DNA of 64,000 nucleotides from Pseudomonas fluorescens (GTDB lineage Bacteria; Pseudomonadota; Gammaproteobacteria; Pseudomonadales; Pseudomonadaceae): NCBI RefSeq assembly GCF_900215245.1, contig NZ_LT907842.1, positions 310,001 to 374,000 of the forward strand, read 5' to 3'. Shown piece by piece: positions 55,955 to 64,000 of this stretch (position 1 is its first letter; each line of letters starts with the position of its first letter). The notes under the pieces were generated by a model. It saw only the letters and a program-made list of their open reading frames with translations, ran no database searches and was not told where the DNA came from. The position numbers and the translations under genes were made by a program.

Positions 55955-58900
55955 TCAGGCGATTTCCAAGGAGGTCCACTCCGTCGCAGTCAACTCACCG
56001 ATCAGGTTGGTCCTGGCTTTGCGCATTAGCACGGCAAGGGTTTCAAGATAGTTTTTATACTCCCCTTCGCTCATGTCTTCACTGCCCACTTTATCGGTGG
56101 CCAGTTCCAGCGCACGCCGGTACTGCCTGAGCGCGGCCTCAAAACGCTGCGGGTACTTGCGCTCCAGAAACTCCTCCCAATATTCCTCAACCACGAGTCT
56201 CTGCGGCCAATTGAAGTCCACCTCTTCACGCACAATACGCTCACGTAATGCATTCACGGAGTCGGCGTCTGGTACAGAGGCCTTCGTATCAAACCGCCCA
56301 GGCAGTGCAATGGGCAAGTCCAGACCAGAGGCCAGGGCGATTCGATAGGCCAGGATTCGAGCGCAGGTCTCTGGGCCGGACGGCTGAGTAACTGCCATTA
56401 GGTGATGATCAATGGAATCCAGCCGTCGCTTGGCTCGGAAGTAATTCACAAAGTCCGCGCCGGCAGCGTCCACGTTTGCGGCGAGCATCTGCACCGGCAA
56501 CATAGCCAGTTCGATGTCGTTGAGGCACAACAGCCAACCGTCTATGCCCCCGTACATAAAGCGCAAAGGCTCCTCAAACAGGATCTGTTTCAAGCGGCCA
56601 TTGTGATTGGCCCCCTCAATCACCTGCCAGACGCGCTGCGTAACGGCCTGGCGCAGGGCTTGGTGCTCCGGGGCAATCAGTGGTGCGTAAGAAGACAGGT
56701 TCCACAACAGGCCGAAAAAGCGATCCGCCATTTGCTCACCCACCAACAGCGCCCATTCAGCCCGCCATCGCGACACTTCACTGAGTGGGACGGGCACCAA
56801 CCAGCGCTCAACCGATGGCCGCGGGAGTGCACCGTCGCGCCACAGGCCAAAGTCGATGTTCTGATAGCGCTGCTGTGCCCGGTAGCCGCCGAGCAGTTGC
56901 AAGGTCGCCTGGGAAAGTGCGTTGCCATGCAGGTTCATAGCGCGGTGCACGCTTTCATGAAGATAGAGATCAGACGCGGTCAGCACCTTGATAAGGTTGT
57001 CGCGCAGATCAAAGATCCGCAGGCTTCGCAGGGTCACCGCCCCTTTTGGCAACAGGTCTATCTGTGTATTCCTGAGCAGTAGCACTGTCAGGGCCTCCAG
57101 CCCATACAGGCTGAGCCGTTTGCCCCTGCCCAAGGGGTTGCGAGACAGGTCCAGACCGGTCAGGCGCGTCAGGGCTTGCAGCTGCTGCACATCGCCTAAA
57201 TCGGGGCGGATAAGGTTGTTCGACACACTCAACCGCTGCAAATGCTGAAGCTCCGACAATTTTTCGGGCACATGCACCAAACGATTACCGTCGAGCAGCA
57301 GTGTATGCAGCGCCGGAAACTGCCTGAAAAAGTCACTCGGCAAGGTTTGCAAGCGGTTGTTTCTCAGGCTCAGTTGCTTCACATGACCAAAGTGCGCGCT
57401 CATCAGAGGCAGGCTATCCAAGGCCAAATCGTCCAGGTAAAGCTCGAACATCACCCCTTGAGTGGAGTCCTCTTTACGCCAGCACCGCCGAATGCGCTCA
57501 GCCGCCTCGCTGCGTGCAGCGTGCTGAGCCGCCTCGCCCTCTTGCGCAGACCAACGCTCAAGCACCCCATTCAAGGCATCCCGCTCCCTGAACAAGGTAT
57601 TGATCGCCTCCTCTCGCTCACGGACGGAATCACTCAGGTCCGCCAGTAGGTCAAACACCTCTTGATCGGTTTTAACCGGAAACAACTGACGCATGCGCGC
57701 CACTTGCTCGCGATCCGTCGGCCCCAGGTGTTCACCGCCACTCAGCGGATAACCAATCCTCCCGTCAGCCAAGCGTCGTGGTGGGTTGAACCATAGGGGC
57801 GAGCCTATGCCAAGGGGTGTGTCCGCCAACTCCCCCTCAGCGCCCTGAAGATGACCAATCTCCTGCATCAACTCTTCAAGCCCGCCCGCATGGGTGTAGC
57901 CAAACGCCTGGCGTTCAAGGGGCGGCAGCGCGCCGAGTAAAACAGTCAGGAAAGCCCCCGGCGCTCCCAGCGTTCGCCGGTCACCGTTCGGTAGCGGCAG
58001 GTACGCTTGATAGTGACCGGCCGTCGGCTCCAGCAGGCGTTTGAGTACCCCATCGATTGGGCCGATGCTGTCGATCCGTTGCCCCCGCTCCCACACTTCT
58101 ACCCGCACGTGCTGCGGCCAACCTGCGATAGCCGGCAATGCATGCAGGATCAACTTCGCGCTGTCTTCATTCATCGCGGCGGGCAAGTACACGCCTTCCA
58201 AAGCCCTGGCCCTGCGCAACTGCTTGAGCCACCAACGAATGCAAGGGGAAAGGCTGAGGGGTACGCGGCCAGACGTCAGGCGCTTCACCTCATCAGGCGA
58301 GGCTTGATGCACCAGGCTCTCGGCGACGGCCGCGGTCAGGCCGGGGAAATCACGCTGCAGCACTTGCGCCAAGGGGTCGCTCGACGGCGCGCGCTTCTGG
58401 CACAGCGCCTTGAAAAAAAGCCGTTCCATCTGAGGCTTATCTATTTCGACCTTGGACTCCAGCACCGTGATTTGATCGGCACGAGACGCTCCCGCCCTCC
58501 CGACCAGCGCGTCGGCGGCCTCAGTCCCGACCTCAGCGAGCACTTGATGGTAAAAGTCGCGCCCAAGCTCCACACCCGCCTTCACCCGCTGCTGAACGTT
58601 GAAACGCTCGACGGTCTCCAGCAGCAACACCGGTGCGCGCTCATTACGCACATGCACCCGCCGTAGAACCTGCGGTGTCACCCCGCTGATTTGCTGTATC
58701 TGCCCAATGGCATCCGGCGACAACGCGCGCGCCAGTGGCCCGAGGCGATAAAACGGCTTCAGCCCCTCCCAGCTCAGCGGCGTTTCCCATTCATGACGCC
58801 AGGCGCCGGCGCCGTTATGGGCCAACACCGGTGTGTAGGCGTCATTCAACGACGGATGCTCAGCCCGCCATGACAATGCGGGCGCAGCTTGGGCGAGCTT

Positions 58901-61873
58901 GAAATATTCACCCTCCAGGAACAGGTAACGATCCTTCCCCTTGTGGTAAAGCCCAAGCGCGTCGGGCGCGATGGCAATGCGCGAGGTATCGACGGTATGC
59001 ACATACTGCGAAAAATCACGCCGGCTGGGATAAAACGAACCATCGGGCGCGCGGTTATGCAACATGGCCTGCGCAAGCCTATAACGGAATTCGCTGATGG
59101 CCTGTTGCGCATTCGCCCCCAGTGCAGACAGATCAAGGTCGGCTATCTGGCTGACGACAGCCGCATAAAAACTGTCGGCGCCGGTCAGTGTCTCGCCCAG
59201 GCGCGCCTGATGATGGTTGTAAGGTGCGAAGCGCCCTTGCCCATGATCAATGACGACCAGCGTCCGATCCTTAGCCCCGCGCGAAACATAAGGCACGGCT
59301 TGCTGAGCAGGGCTGGTGACCACCCTTTGGCCGCTAACGCTATGCAGCACGTCGCCCGCATATTCTGCGGCCCAATTCTGCGTCTGCCGGTTGAACCGAC
59401 GTGGATGGAAGAGACCGTCGATGATCGCCTCTCGGCGTGCCGTGTTACGGGCATCACGCAACGCGCTGTGGAGCGCTTCGGGTTGCCGTTGGGAGCGCAG
59501 GAGCTGTGTGTGCTGATGCGGCGATAACGGATGTTCGCGCAACGCTGCCACTAAGCGCTCCCGGCTCAATTTCGGGTGCAGGGTCTGTAACTGCGTAATC
59601 ACCGCCGGGATGGGACCCTGATCCCCGATGATGTCCGGCAACAGCTTGCGCACAGGTGCCCTGGCGCCACTCGCCATCGCCCGACTGAACTGTGGGAACT
59701 GCGTGAGCGCGTCAAACAAATCGAATGTCAGGCGTTTGGCCAGCGCCGACAACTGCTGGCGAAGCAGCAGCTCCCCACCGGCAAAAATCGTCGGCAACAA
59801 CCCTGCGATGGCTTGGGGTAAATGGGCGGTGAGGCGGCGCGGCGTGGCGTAGGCAAATTGAACGTTTTCCAACACCGTCACCGCCACCACCGCAGTGGTG
59901 GGTTGCGCTGGATCCTTGCTGTAGCGATGGGTCTCTTGGCCTTGATGGTTTCGAATGCTCAACGCCGTGTCCACCGGCCAGTCGCCTAATTGGGTGAGCA
60001 AGGGCGCCATGACTTCAATGGCCTCCACCGGCGCCGGGCGACCAGGGTCAGCTTCTTGCGCAACCCACTTGATCAGCCTGTCGGCCCGCAACCGCTGTAC
60101 GGCATCGACCAGAGAGGCCGGCGCAGGCGCACCGTCCCACACCTCGTTCAAGGTGTGTCGTGAAGTGGCGCTTGAGTCGAGCACAGACTGCAGTTCCCGA
60201 GTGGTCATATCCCGGGAGCCGAGCATTCTTTCCAGCAATTGGGGGCTTGTAAGGGATTGATGATCGGGAGCAGCGCCGCGCGGTTGCGAGAGGTGTTGAT
60301 AGATGCGCTGATGGCGACGCCTCACGCTTTTGGCCAGCCGGGTATGCAACCGGCCACTGATCAGTAAATCGGCCAAATCAACAAAACCTTGCAACAGCGC
60401 CCCAGGATCACCTCGCAACGCTTGGGAGCCGCCCTCGACCAGTGCCTTTTCCAACGCGACGAACATCGCAAAATTGCGTATTCGTCCCAATCCCTTCAAC
60501 GCCCCCGGCACCGGGATCAGTAGCAAGCTGATCACCTCATTGATCACGGTCTGTGCCAGCTCAATGAGCGTCGACATGAAACCCGCCGTTTCGTTGGCCA
60601 GTTCCTGCAGGCTGTCTCGACTGCGCCTGATGTAGACATCCTTCAGACTGACGACAGGCACCTTTTGCACCACGTTGCGCACATAGCCGATCTTTTCAAC
60701 ATTGCTGAGGGTAGGAATGGATTTTGCCAACCGATAAAGCAGCCGGGCGTGCCATTCAAGGTCGGGAGGTGGCGGTGTGATTGCAGCGATTTGCTTGAGC
60801 CGCGCGCAGTCACGCAATGACATGATCTGATACAGCCACTCGACCTTGCCCTGGCGGTAGAAGCCATGGAACGCCACATGAAACTCCTCGCAGGCCTCGC
60901 GGTGACTGTCATGATGACGTAGCGAGCCACCGGGCCGGTTCGGGAAGAAACTGAAGGCACCTTTGCATCCCTCGACAGCAAAAACGATATGGGGAACCTT
61001 CAGGCTGTCACCCGGAGGCGGGCCGATATAGAGCCCCGTCAGGCCGATTGTTTGAGGCAACCAGCTGGTGTTGTCCACACCGTGGGGCACATATAGAAGC
61101 ATTTCCTCAACACGTCCCCAGCTCGCCTCGCCGGCCAATGCGCGTTTCACATGCTGGTATTTGTCCCTGTCGACGCGACTGGCCGTGGTGTTTTTCAAAG
61201 CCTCTATCAACGCAAACTCGAACTCGGCAGTGGCCGTTTCCAGGAGATGCTGGCCCAGCGGATTGTTGGCCTGCAGCGCCTGTTCCAGATGCCGTTTGAG
61301 GCGCCGCCCGATATCGAGCCGGCGTATCAGGGTAATGAAATCGCCGGCAGTCGTTTTGACCCCTTCATCCAGATAACTGGCATCGGCCAAGCCAGTCCGC
61401 CCGGGGAAACTCCAGCCGGTCAGACCGTCATAGTTTATGCAGGCGGCGTCCCACAGCTTGAGGCTGGCGATCTTCTCTACCCCGTCCGCCCCCTGGGCCG
61501 CGCGCCGGAAACGCTCTGTCGTTTGAACATAGCGCGTATGAATACTCGTAACCGCGGGGTCGATATCCTGGCCGGTCAGGGCTTTCAACTCGGCACGCAA
61601 CTGCGCCTTCGCCTCCTGCTCAAACGCTTGAGTAAGCTCGCGAATGCACAGTTCAGAGGCTTTTTGAGTATCAATACAAGCCCTCTGCAGGCGCACGTAC
61701 TCAAGCTTTTCCGCTTCATCGAGCGCACCGAAAAACTCGCCGAGTTCCTCGCGTATAGCGTCCAGGGCTTGTAAGGCTGACCACTCCTGCCCCGCCATCA
61801 GAGGCCCTTGCTGCGCGGCCATGAATGCGGACAACTCGTCCTGCGGCGCACTGCTGGTAATCGGTTCGACCAT
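55955..61873 (-). CDS. giant NEL-like/LRR protein with dermonecrotic toxin-like N-terminal region
   Basis: A 1972-residue protein. Residues ~60-380 resemble the dermonecrotic-toxin-like DUF6543 region (LWDAACINYDGLTGWSFPG; ALAGEASWGRVEEMLLYVP), and a central 1000-residue stretch has no domain I can name. A leucine-rich repeat array follows at ~1480-1640 (HVKQLSLRNNRLQTLPSDFF, LHTLLLDGNRLVHVPEKL). The C-terminal ~300 residues resemble NEL-type (IpaH) E3 ubiquitin ligases, but the active-site region reads LLCLNDIELAML, that is Cys1783-Leu-Asn-Asp1786, not Cys-x-Asp. No N-terminal Sec signal. AGGAA precedes the ATG. No secretion genes are nearby. It could be a secreted effector or contact-dependent toxin (inference). 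Confidence 0.82.
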   Translation of the reverse strand: MVEPITSSAPQDELSAFMAAQQGPLMAGQEWSALQALDAIREELGEFFGALDEAEKLEYVRLQRACIDTQKASELCIRELTQAFEQEAKAQLRAELKALTGQDIDPAVTSIHTRYVQTTERFRRAAQGADGVEKIASLKLWDAACINYDGLTGWSFPGRTGLADASYLDEGVKTTAGDFITLIRRLDIGRRLKRHLEQALQANNPLGQHLLETATAEFEFALIEALKNTTASRVDRDKYQHVKRALAGEASWGRVEEMLLYVPHGVDNTSWLPQTIGLTGLYIGPPPGDSLKVPHIVFAVEGCKGAFSFFPNRPGGSLRHHDSHREACEEFHVAFHGFYRQGKVEWLYQIMSLRDCARLKQIAAITPPPPDLEWHARLLYRLAKSIPTLSNVEKIGYVRNVVQKVPVVSLKDVYIRRSRDSLQELANETAGFMSTLIELAQTVINEVISLLLIPVPGALKGLGRIRNFAMFVALEKALVEGGSQALRGDPGALLQGFVDLADLLISGRLHTRLAKSVRRRHQRIYQHLSQPRGAAPDHQSLTSPQLLERMLGSRDMTTRELQSVLDSSATSRHTLNEVWDGAPAPASLVDAVQRLRADRLIKWVAQEADPGRPAPVEAIEVMAPLLTQLGDWPVDTALSIRNHQGQETHRYSKDPAQPTTAVVAVTVLENVQFAYATPRRLTAHLPQAIAGLLPTIFAGGELLLRQQLSALAKRLTFDLFDALTQFPQFSRAMASGARAPVRKLLPDIIGDQGPIPAVITQLQTLHPKLSRERLVAALREHPLSPHQHTQLLRSQRQPEALHSALRDARNTARREAIIDGLFHPRRFNRQTQNWAAEYAGDVLHSVSGQRVVTSPAQQAVPYVSRGAKDRTLVVIDHGQGRFAPYNHHQARLGETLTGADSFYAAVVSQIADLDLSALGANAQQAISEFRYRLAQAMLHNRAPDGSFYPSRRDFSQYVHTVDTSRIAIAPDALGLYHKGKDRYLFLEGEYFKLAQAAPALSWRAEHPSLNDAYTPVLAHNGAGAWRHEWETPLSWEGLKPFYRLGPLARALSPDAIGQIQQISGVTPQVLRRVHVRNERAPVLLLETVERFNVQQRVKAGVELGRDFYHQVLAEVGTEAADALVGRAGASRADQITVLESKVEIDKPQMERLFFKALCQKRAPSSDPLAQVLQRDFPGLTAAVAESLVHQASPDEVKRLTSGRVPLSLSPCIRWWLKQLRRARALEGVYLPAAMNEDSAKLILHALPAIAGWPQHVRVEVWERGQRIDSIGPIDGVLKRLLEPTAGHYQAYLPLPNGDRRTLGAPGAFLTVLLGALPPLERQAFGYTHAGGLEELMQEIGHLQGAEGELADTPLGIGSPLWFNPPRRLADGRIGYPLSGGEHLGPTDREQVARMRQLFPVKTDQEVFDLLADLSDSVREREEAINTLFRERDALNGVLERWSAQEGEAAQHAARSEAAERIRRCWRKEDSTQGVMFELYLDDLALDSLPLMSAHFGHVKQLSLRNNRLQTLPSDFFRQFPALHTLLLDGNRLVHVPEKLSELQHLQRLSVSNNLIRPDLGDVQQLQALTRLTGLDLSRNPLGRGKRLSLYGLEALTVLLLRNTQIDLLPKGAVTLRSLRIFDLRDNLIKVLTASDLYLHESVHRAMNLHGNALSQATLQLLGGYRAQQRYQNIDFGLWRDGALPRPSVERWLVPVPLSEVSRWRAEWALLVGEQMADRFFGLLWNLSSYAPLIAPEHQALRQAVTQRVWQVIEGANHNGRLKQILFEEPLRFMYGGIDGWLLCLNDIELAMLPVQMLAANVDAAGADFVNYFRAKRRLDSIDHHLMAVTQPSGPETCARILAYRIALASGLDLPIALPGRFDTKASVPDADSVNALRERIVREEVDFNWPQRLVVEEYWEEFLERKYPQRFEAALRQYRRALELATDKVGSEDMSEGEYKNYLETLAVLMRKARTNLIGELTATEWTSLEIA

Positions 61874-61945
61874 TTCCGTATTCCTGAAAAGGTCAGCCTA
61901 CCCCCGTCGCCGTCAGTCATTCCGGTAGCTATATAACGCCTTGCG

Positions 61946-62536
61946 TCAGCCGTGATTTTTCTCGAAAACCGCAGGCCCCATTGCCGCAATCTGGCCTTCG
62001 ATCAATGCGTCGAAGGGCTTGAGCAAGGCTTCAAATGAAGTCGGCGCTTCCAGTACCTGCAACGCCTGCACGATGGCTTCTACCGTCGACAAGGCGCCTG
62101 GGCCTGGGGCCTTGCGCAGCCTGTAGCGGGAAACGCCACCCTCGGCCAACGTCACGCGCGGCAATGCCGCCAGCAACGGGTTGAGGTGCAAAAGCTTGCG
62201 CGCCTTGCGCCAGGTGCCGTCGGGCACCACCAGCAACAGCGGCTGATCGCCAGGCGTATAACCTTGCAAAGGCTGGGCATCGTCAGCCGGGAACAACAGC
62301 CGAGCCTGATAACCCGGCGGGTTCAACAACGTGGCCAGGTCTTCAAACACCTCGCCCACAACCAACTGCGCATTGTTCAACCCCAACGCCGCCAGCCGGG
62401 CGGTATTGAGCGCGTGGTTGACCTCGCTCGGGTGTTGCAACAGCAACACGCGGGTGCGGCTGTCGAGGCTCGGGATCAGCGGGCACAGGCAATGGGTGAT
62501 GGGCCTGAGGCACCGGGAACACTGGGGTCTGGACAT
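61946..62536 (-). CDS. DTW-domain protein, probable tRNA-uridine aminocarboxypropyltransferase
   Basis: A 196-residue member of the DTW (TapT/YfiP) family. An N-terminal zinc ribbon (CSRCLRPITHCLCP) precedes the DTW motif, which here reads LLVVPDGTWRKARKLLHLNP, and the C-terminal KAPGPGALSTVEAIVQALQVLE. The family puts the acp group on uridine of tRNA. It lies six bases after gbuR on the same strand, with no functional link known. Confidence 0.88.
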   Translation of the reverse strand: MSRPQCSRCLRPITHCLCPLIPSLDSRTRVLLLQHPSEVNHALNTARLAALGLNNAQLVVGEVFEDLATLLNPPGYQARLLFPADDAQPLQGYTPGDQPLLLVVPDGTWRKARKLLHLNPLLAALPRVTLAEGGVSRYRLRKAPGPGALSTVEAIVQALQVLEAPTSFEALLKPFDALIEGQIAAMGPAVFEKNHG

Positions 62537-62541
62537 GGTTT

Positions 62542-63435
62542 TCAGGCCTGATTGAGCTGCGCTTTGAGTAGATCGCGGAAGGTCTGGATCAGCGGCTCGC
62601 GGCTACGCCCTCGGCGCATGATCATCGAGAACGGCGCCTGGTAGCCGAAGGTTGCCGGCAGCAATACGCGCAGGTCGCCCTTGTCGGCCCAGGCCTGGGC
62701 GTAGTGCTCGGGCAGGTAGCCAATGTAAGCGCCGGAGAGCACCAGAATCAGCTGCGCCTCCATACTTTCCACGGTCGCCGCGCTGTGTTTGAAACCATGC
62801 CGCGCCAGTTCGGCCTGGCTCCAGTAACCGCGACCGACCATGCGTTGCTGGGTAATCACTTGTTCGGGGATTCGCCGTTCGTTGAATAACGGGTGTCGCG
62901 TGCTGCAATACAGCCAATGCTGCTCGCGGTACAGCGGCATGTAGATCAACCCGCTCATACGGTTGGAGAAGGCGCCGATGGCCAAGTCCAGGCGGTTGTC
63001 CTGCACGCCCAGCTGCAATTCGTAAGGGCTCATCACCGACAAATGCAAATGCACGGCCGGGTGTTCCAGGCTGTAGGCGCCAATGACTTCGGCGAACGGC
63101 AACGCCTTGTCGCTGACAGTGGAGTCGAGCACCCCAAGCTTGAGTGTGCCGCGCAACTCGCCTTTGAGCGCGGCGGCGTATTGCTCGAAGCCTTCGAGCT
63201 CGCCGAGCAGGCGCAAGGTTTCCTGATGGAACAGCTCGCCCTTGCTGGTCAGGCTGAACCCGCCACGCCCGCGATGGCACAACACCAGCCCCAACGCTGA
63301 CTCCAGCTGACTCATATACGTGCTGATGGCCGATGTCGACAGGTTGAGTTCGTGCTGGGCGTTGGCGAACCCCTGATGGCGCACGACGCTGACGAAAATG
63401 CGCAGGAGTTTCAGGTCGGGCAAGGCGTTGGCCAT
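62542..63435 (-). CDS. gbuR: LysR-type regulator, probable GbuR
   Basis: A 297-residue LysR regulator. The helix-turn-helix is in LRIFVSVVRHQGFANAQHELNLSTSAISTYMSQLESAL, followed by a periplasmic-binding-protein-like effector domain. It is divergent from gbuA; in P. aeruginosa gbuR lies next to gbuA and activates it with 4-guanidinobutyrate. A dyad at 63478-63501 is its likely site. The gene also precedes the DTW gene by six bases. The name rests on neighbour identity, so some uncertainty remains. Confidence 0.82.
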   Translation of the reverse strand: MANALPDLKLLRIFVSVVRHQGFANAQHELNLSTSAISTYMSQLESALGLVLCHRGRGGFSLTSKGELFHQETLRLLGELEGFEQYAAALKGELRGTLKLGVLDSTVSDKALPFAEVIGAYSLEHPAVHLHLSVMSPYELQLGVQDNRLDLAIGAFSNRMSGLIYMPLYREQHWLYCSTRHPLFNERRIPEQVITQQRMVGRGYWSQAELARHGFKHSAATVESMEAQLILVLSGAYIGYLPEHYAQAWADKGDLRVLLPATFGYQAPFSMIMRRGRSREPLIQTFRDLLKAQLNQA

Positions 63436-63477
63436 GGTCGGCTCCGATGTTTGATCGCAGCAGTCTACCTGCCCGCA

Positions 63478-63501
63478 TTAGTTTAGAAAAATCTGAACTA
63501 A
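63478..63501. promoter_or_regulatory. dyad in the gbuR-gbuA gap, probable GbuR site
   Basis: TTAGTTTAGA (63478-63487) and TCTGAACTAA (63492-63501) are inverted complements with one mismatch, separated by AAAA. It lies 42 bases before the gbuR start and 83 bases before gbuA. LysR-type regulators bind such AT-rich interrupted dyads in divergent promoters. A second stem, CCGATTCT/AGAATCGG (63515-63522 and 63543-63550), lies between it and gbuA and may be a leader hairpin. Confidence 0.6.
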
Positions 63502-63584
63502 GTATTTGCGCCTGCCGATTCTTCCTGCCCCGGGCTTTTCGCAGAATCGGCCCCTAATAAACAAAACAATGATGAGGCAATCCC

Positions 63585-64000
63585 GTGGACAAGATTTTCC
63601 ACCAACCACTGGGCGGCAACGAAATGCCGCGCTTCGCCGGCATCGCCACCATGATGCGACTGCCCCACCTGCAAACGGCCAAAGGCCTGGACGCGGCCTT
63701 TATCGGCGTGCCCCTGGACATCGGCACCTCGCTGCGCGCCGGCACCCGTTTCGGGCCGCGTGAGATCCGTGCCGAATCGGTGATGATTCGCCCTTACAAC
63801 ATGGCCACCGGCGCCGCGCCATTCGATTCGTTATCGGTGGCGGACATTGGCGACGTGGCGATCAACACCTTCAACCTGCTCGACGCCGTGCGCATCATCG
63901 AGGAAGCCTACGACGAGATTCTTGAGCACAATGTGATCCCGCTGACGCTGGGCGGCGACCACACCATCACCCTGCCGATCCTGCGGGCGATCCACAAGAA
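63585..64000 (+). CDS. gbuA: guanidinobutyrase GbuA (partial)
   Basis: A ureohydrolase that converts 4-guanidinobutyrate to 4-aminobutyrate and urea, cut by the right edge after about 138 codons. It begins with GTG at 63585 (MDKIFHQPLGGNEMPRFAGI), with GAGG eight bases upstream. GTSLRAGTRFGPREIRAES and IPLTLGGDHTITLPILRAI match the arginase/agmatinase family; the first Mn2+-ligand His is in GGDHT, and later ligands lie beyond the edge. The sequence is very close to P. aeruginosa GbuA as I remember it. Confidence 0.92.
   Translation, partial: MDKIFHQPLGGNEMPRFAGIATMMRLPHLQTAKGLDAAFIGVPLDIGTSLRAGTRFGPREIRAESVMIRPYNMATGAAPFDSLSVADIGDVAINTFNLLDAVRIIEEAYDEILEHNVIPLTLGGDHTITLPILRAIHK

Overview
The window is chromosomal DNA of a fluorescent pseudomonad, most likely the Pseudomonas fluorescens group. 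Evidence: GC-rich codon use, gene orders I recognise from Pseudomonas (phhR/phhABC; plpD-marR-recQ; cobO to cobS; fadL-gpx-MFS-marR; hda-perM-DUF2066-purMN; mazG-relA-rlmD-cysM; gbuR/gbuA), and the REP/REPIN palindromes typical of that group. No rRNA, tRNA, CRISPR array, insertion sequence or prophage was seen. The organism assignment is inference; gene identities rest on motifs read from the translations.

Layout. 1-5 kb: phenylalanine catabolism, regulator phhR (cut by the left edge) divergent from phhABC, then an LpxH-like phosphoesterase. 5-13.5 kb: an AraC regulator with an EamA exporter, a SelW-like protein divergent from the patatin autotransporter plpD, a MarR/SlyA regulator, recQ, a YecA-family protein and a DUF454 protein. 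13.6-18.7 kb: a symporter-histidine kinase-receiver fusion and rmuC. 18.7-21.3 kb: a patch of small unknown genes, one behind a long leader with repeated stem-loops, and an orphan resembling phage lytic proteins. 21.4-25.2 kb: fadL-like porin, periplasmic glutathione peroxidase, a 40-codon membrane peptide, an MFS transporter and its MarR regulator. 25.2-34.5 kb: ten contiguous cobalamin genes on the minus strand under a complete B12 riboswitch. 34.6-43.9 kb: sugar dehydrogenase-like lipoprotein, two NlpC/P60 lipoproteins, hda, perM, DUF2066, purMN, DUF3108 and a 62-residue unknown. 44.2-49.5 kb: an apparently Fur-controlled operon with one NIS siderophore synthetase, an MFS exporter and an IutA/ChtA-like TonB receptor. 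49.6-55.8 kb: DUF2058, mazG, relA, rlmD, cysM. 55.9-61.9 kb: a 1972-residue effector-like protein with toxin-like, LRR and NEL-like parts. 61.9-64 kb: DTW protein, gbuR and the start of gbuA.

The most distinctive parts are the one-synthetase siderophore operon, the giant NEL-like protein with an altered catalytic motif, the structured leader at 19.9-20.3 kb, and the predicted leaderless marR with paired operators. Everything else is largely conserved Pseudomonas core.
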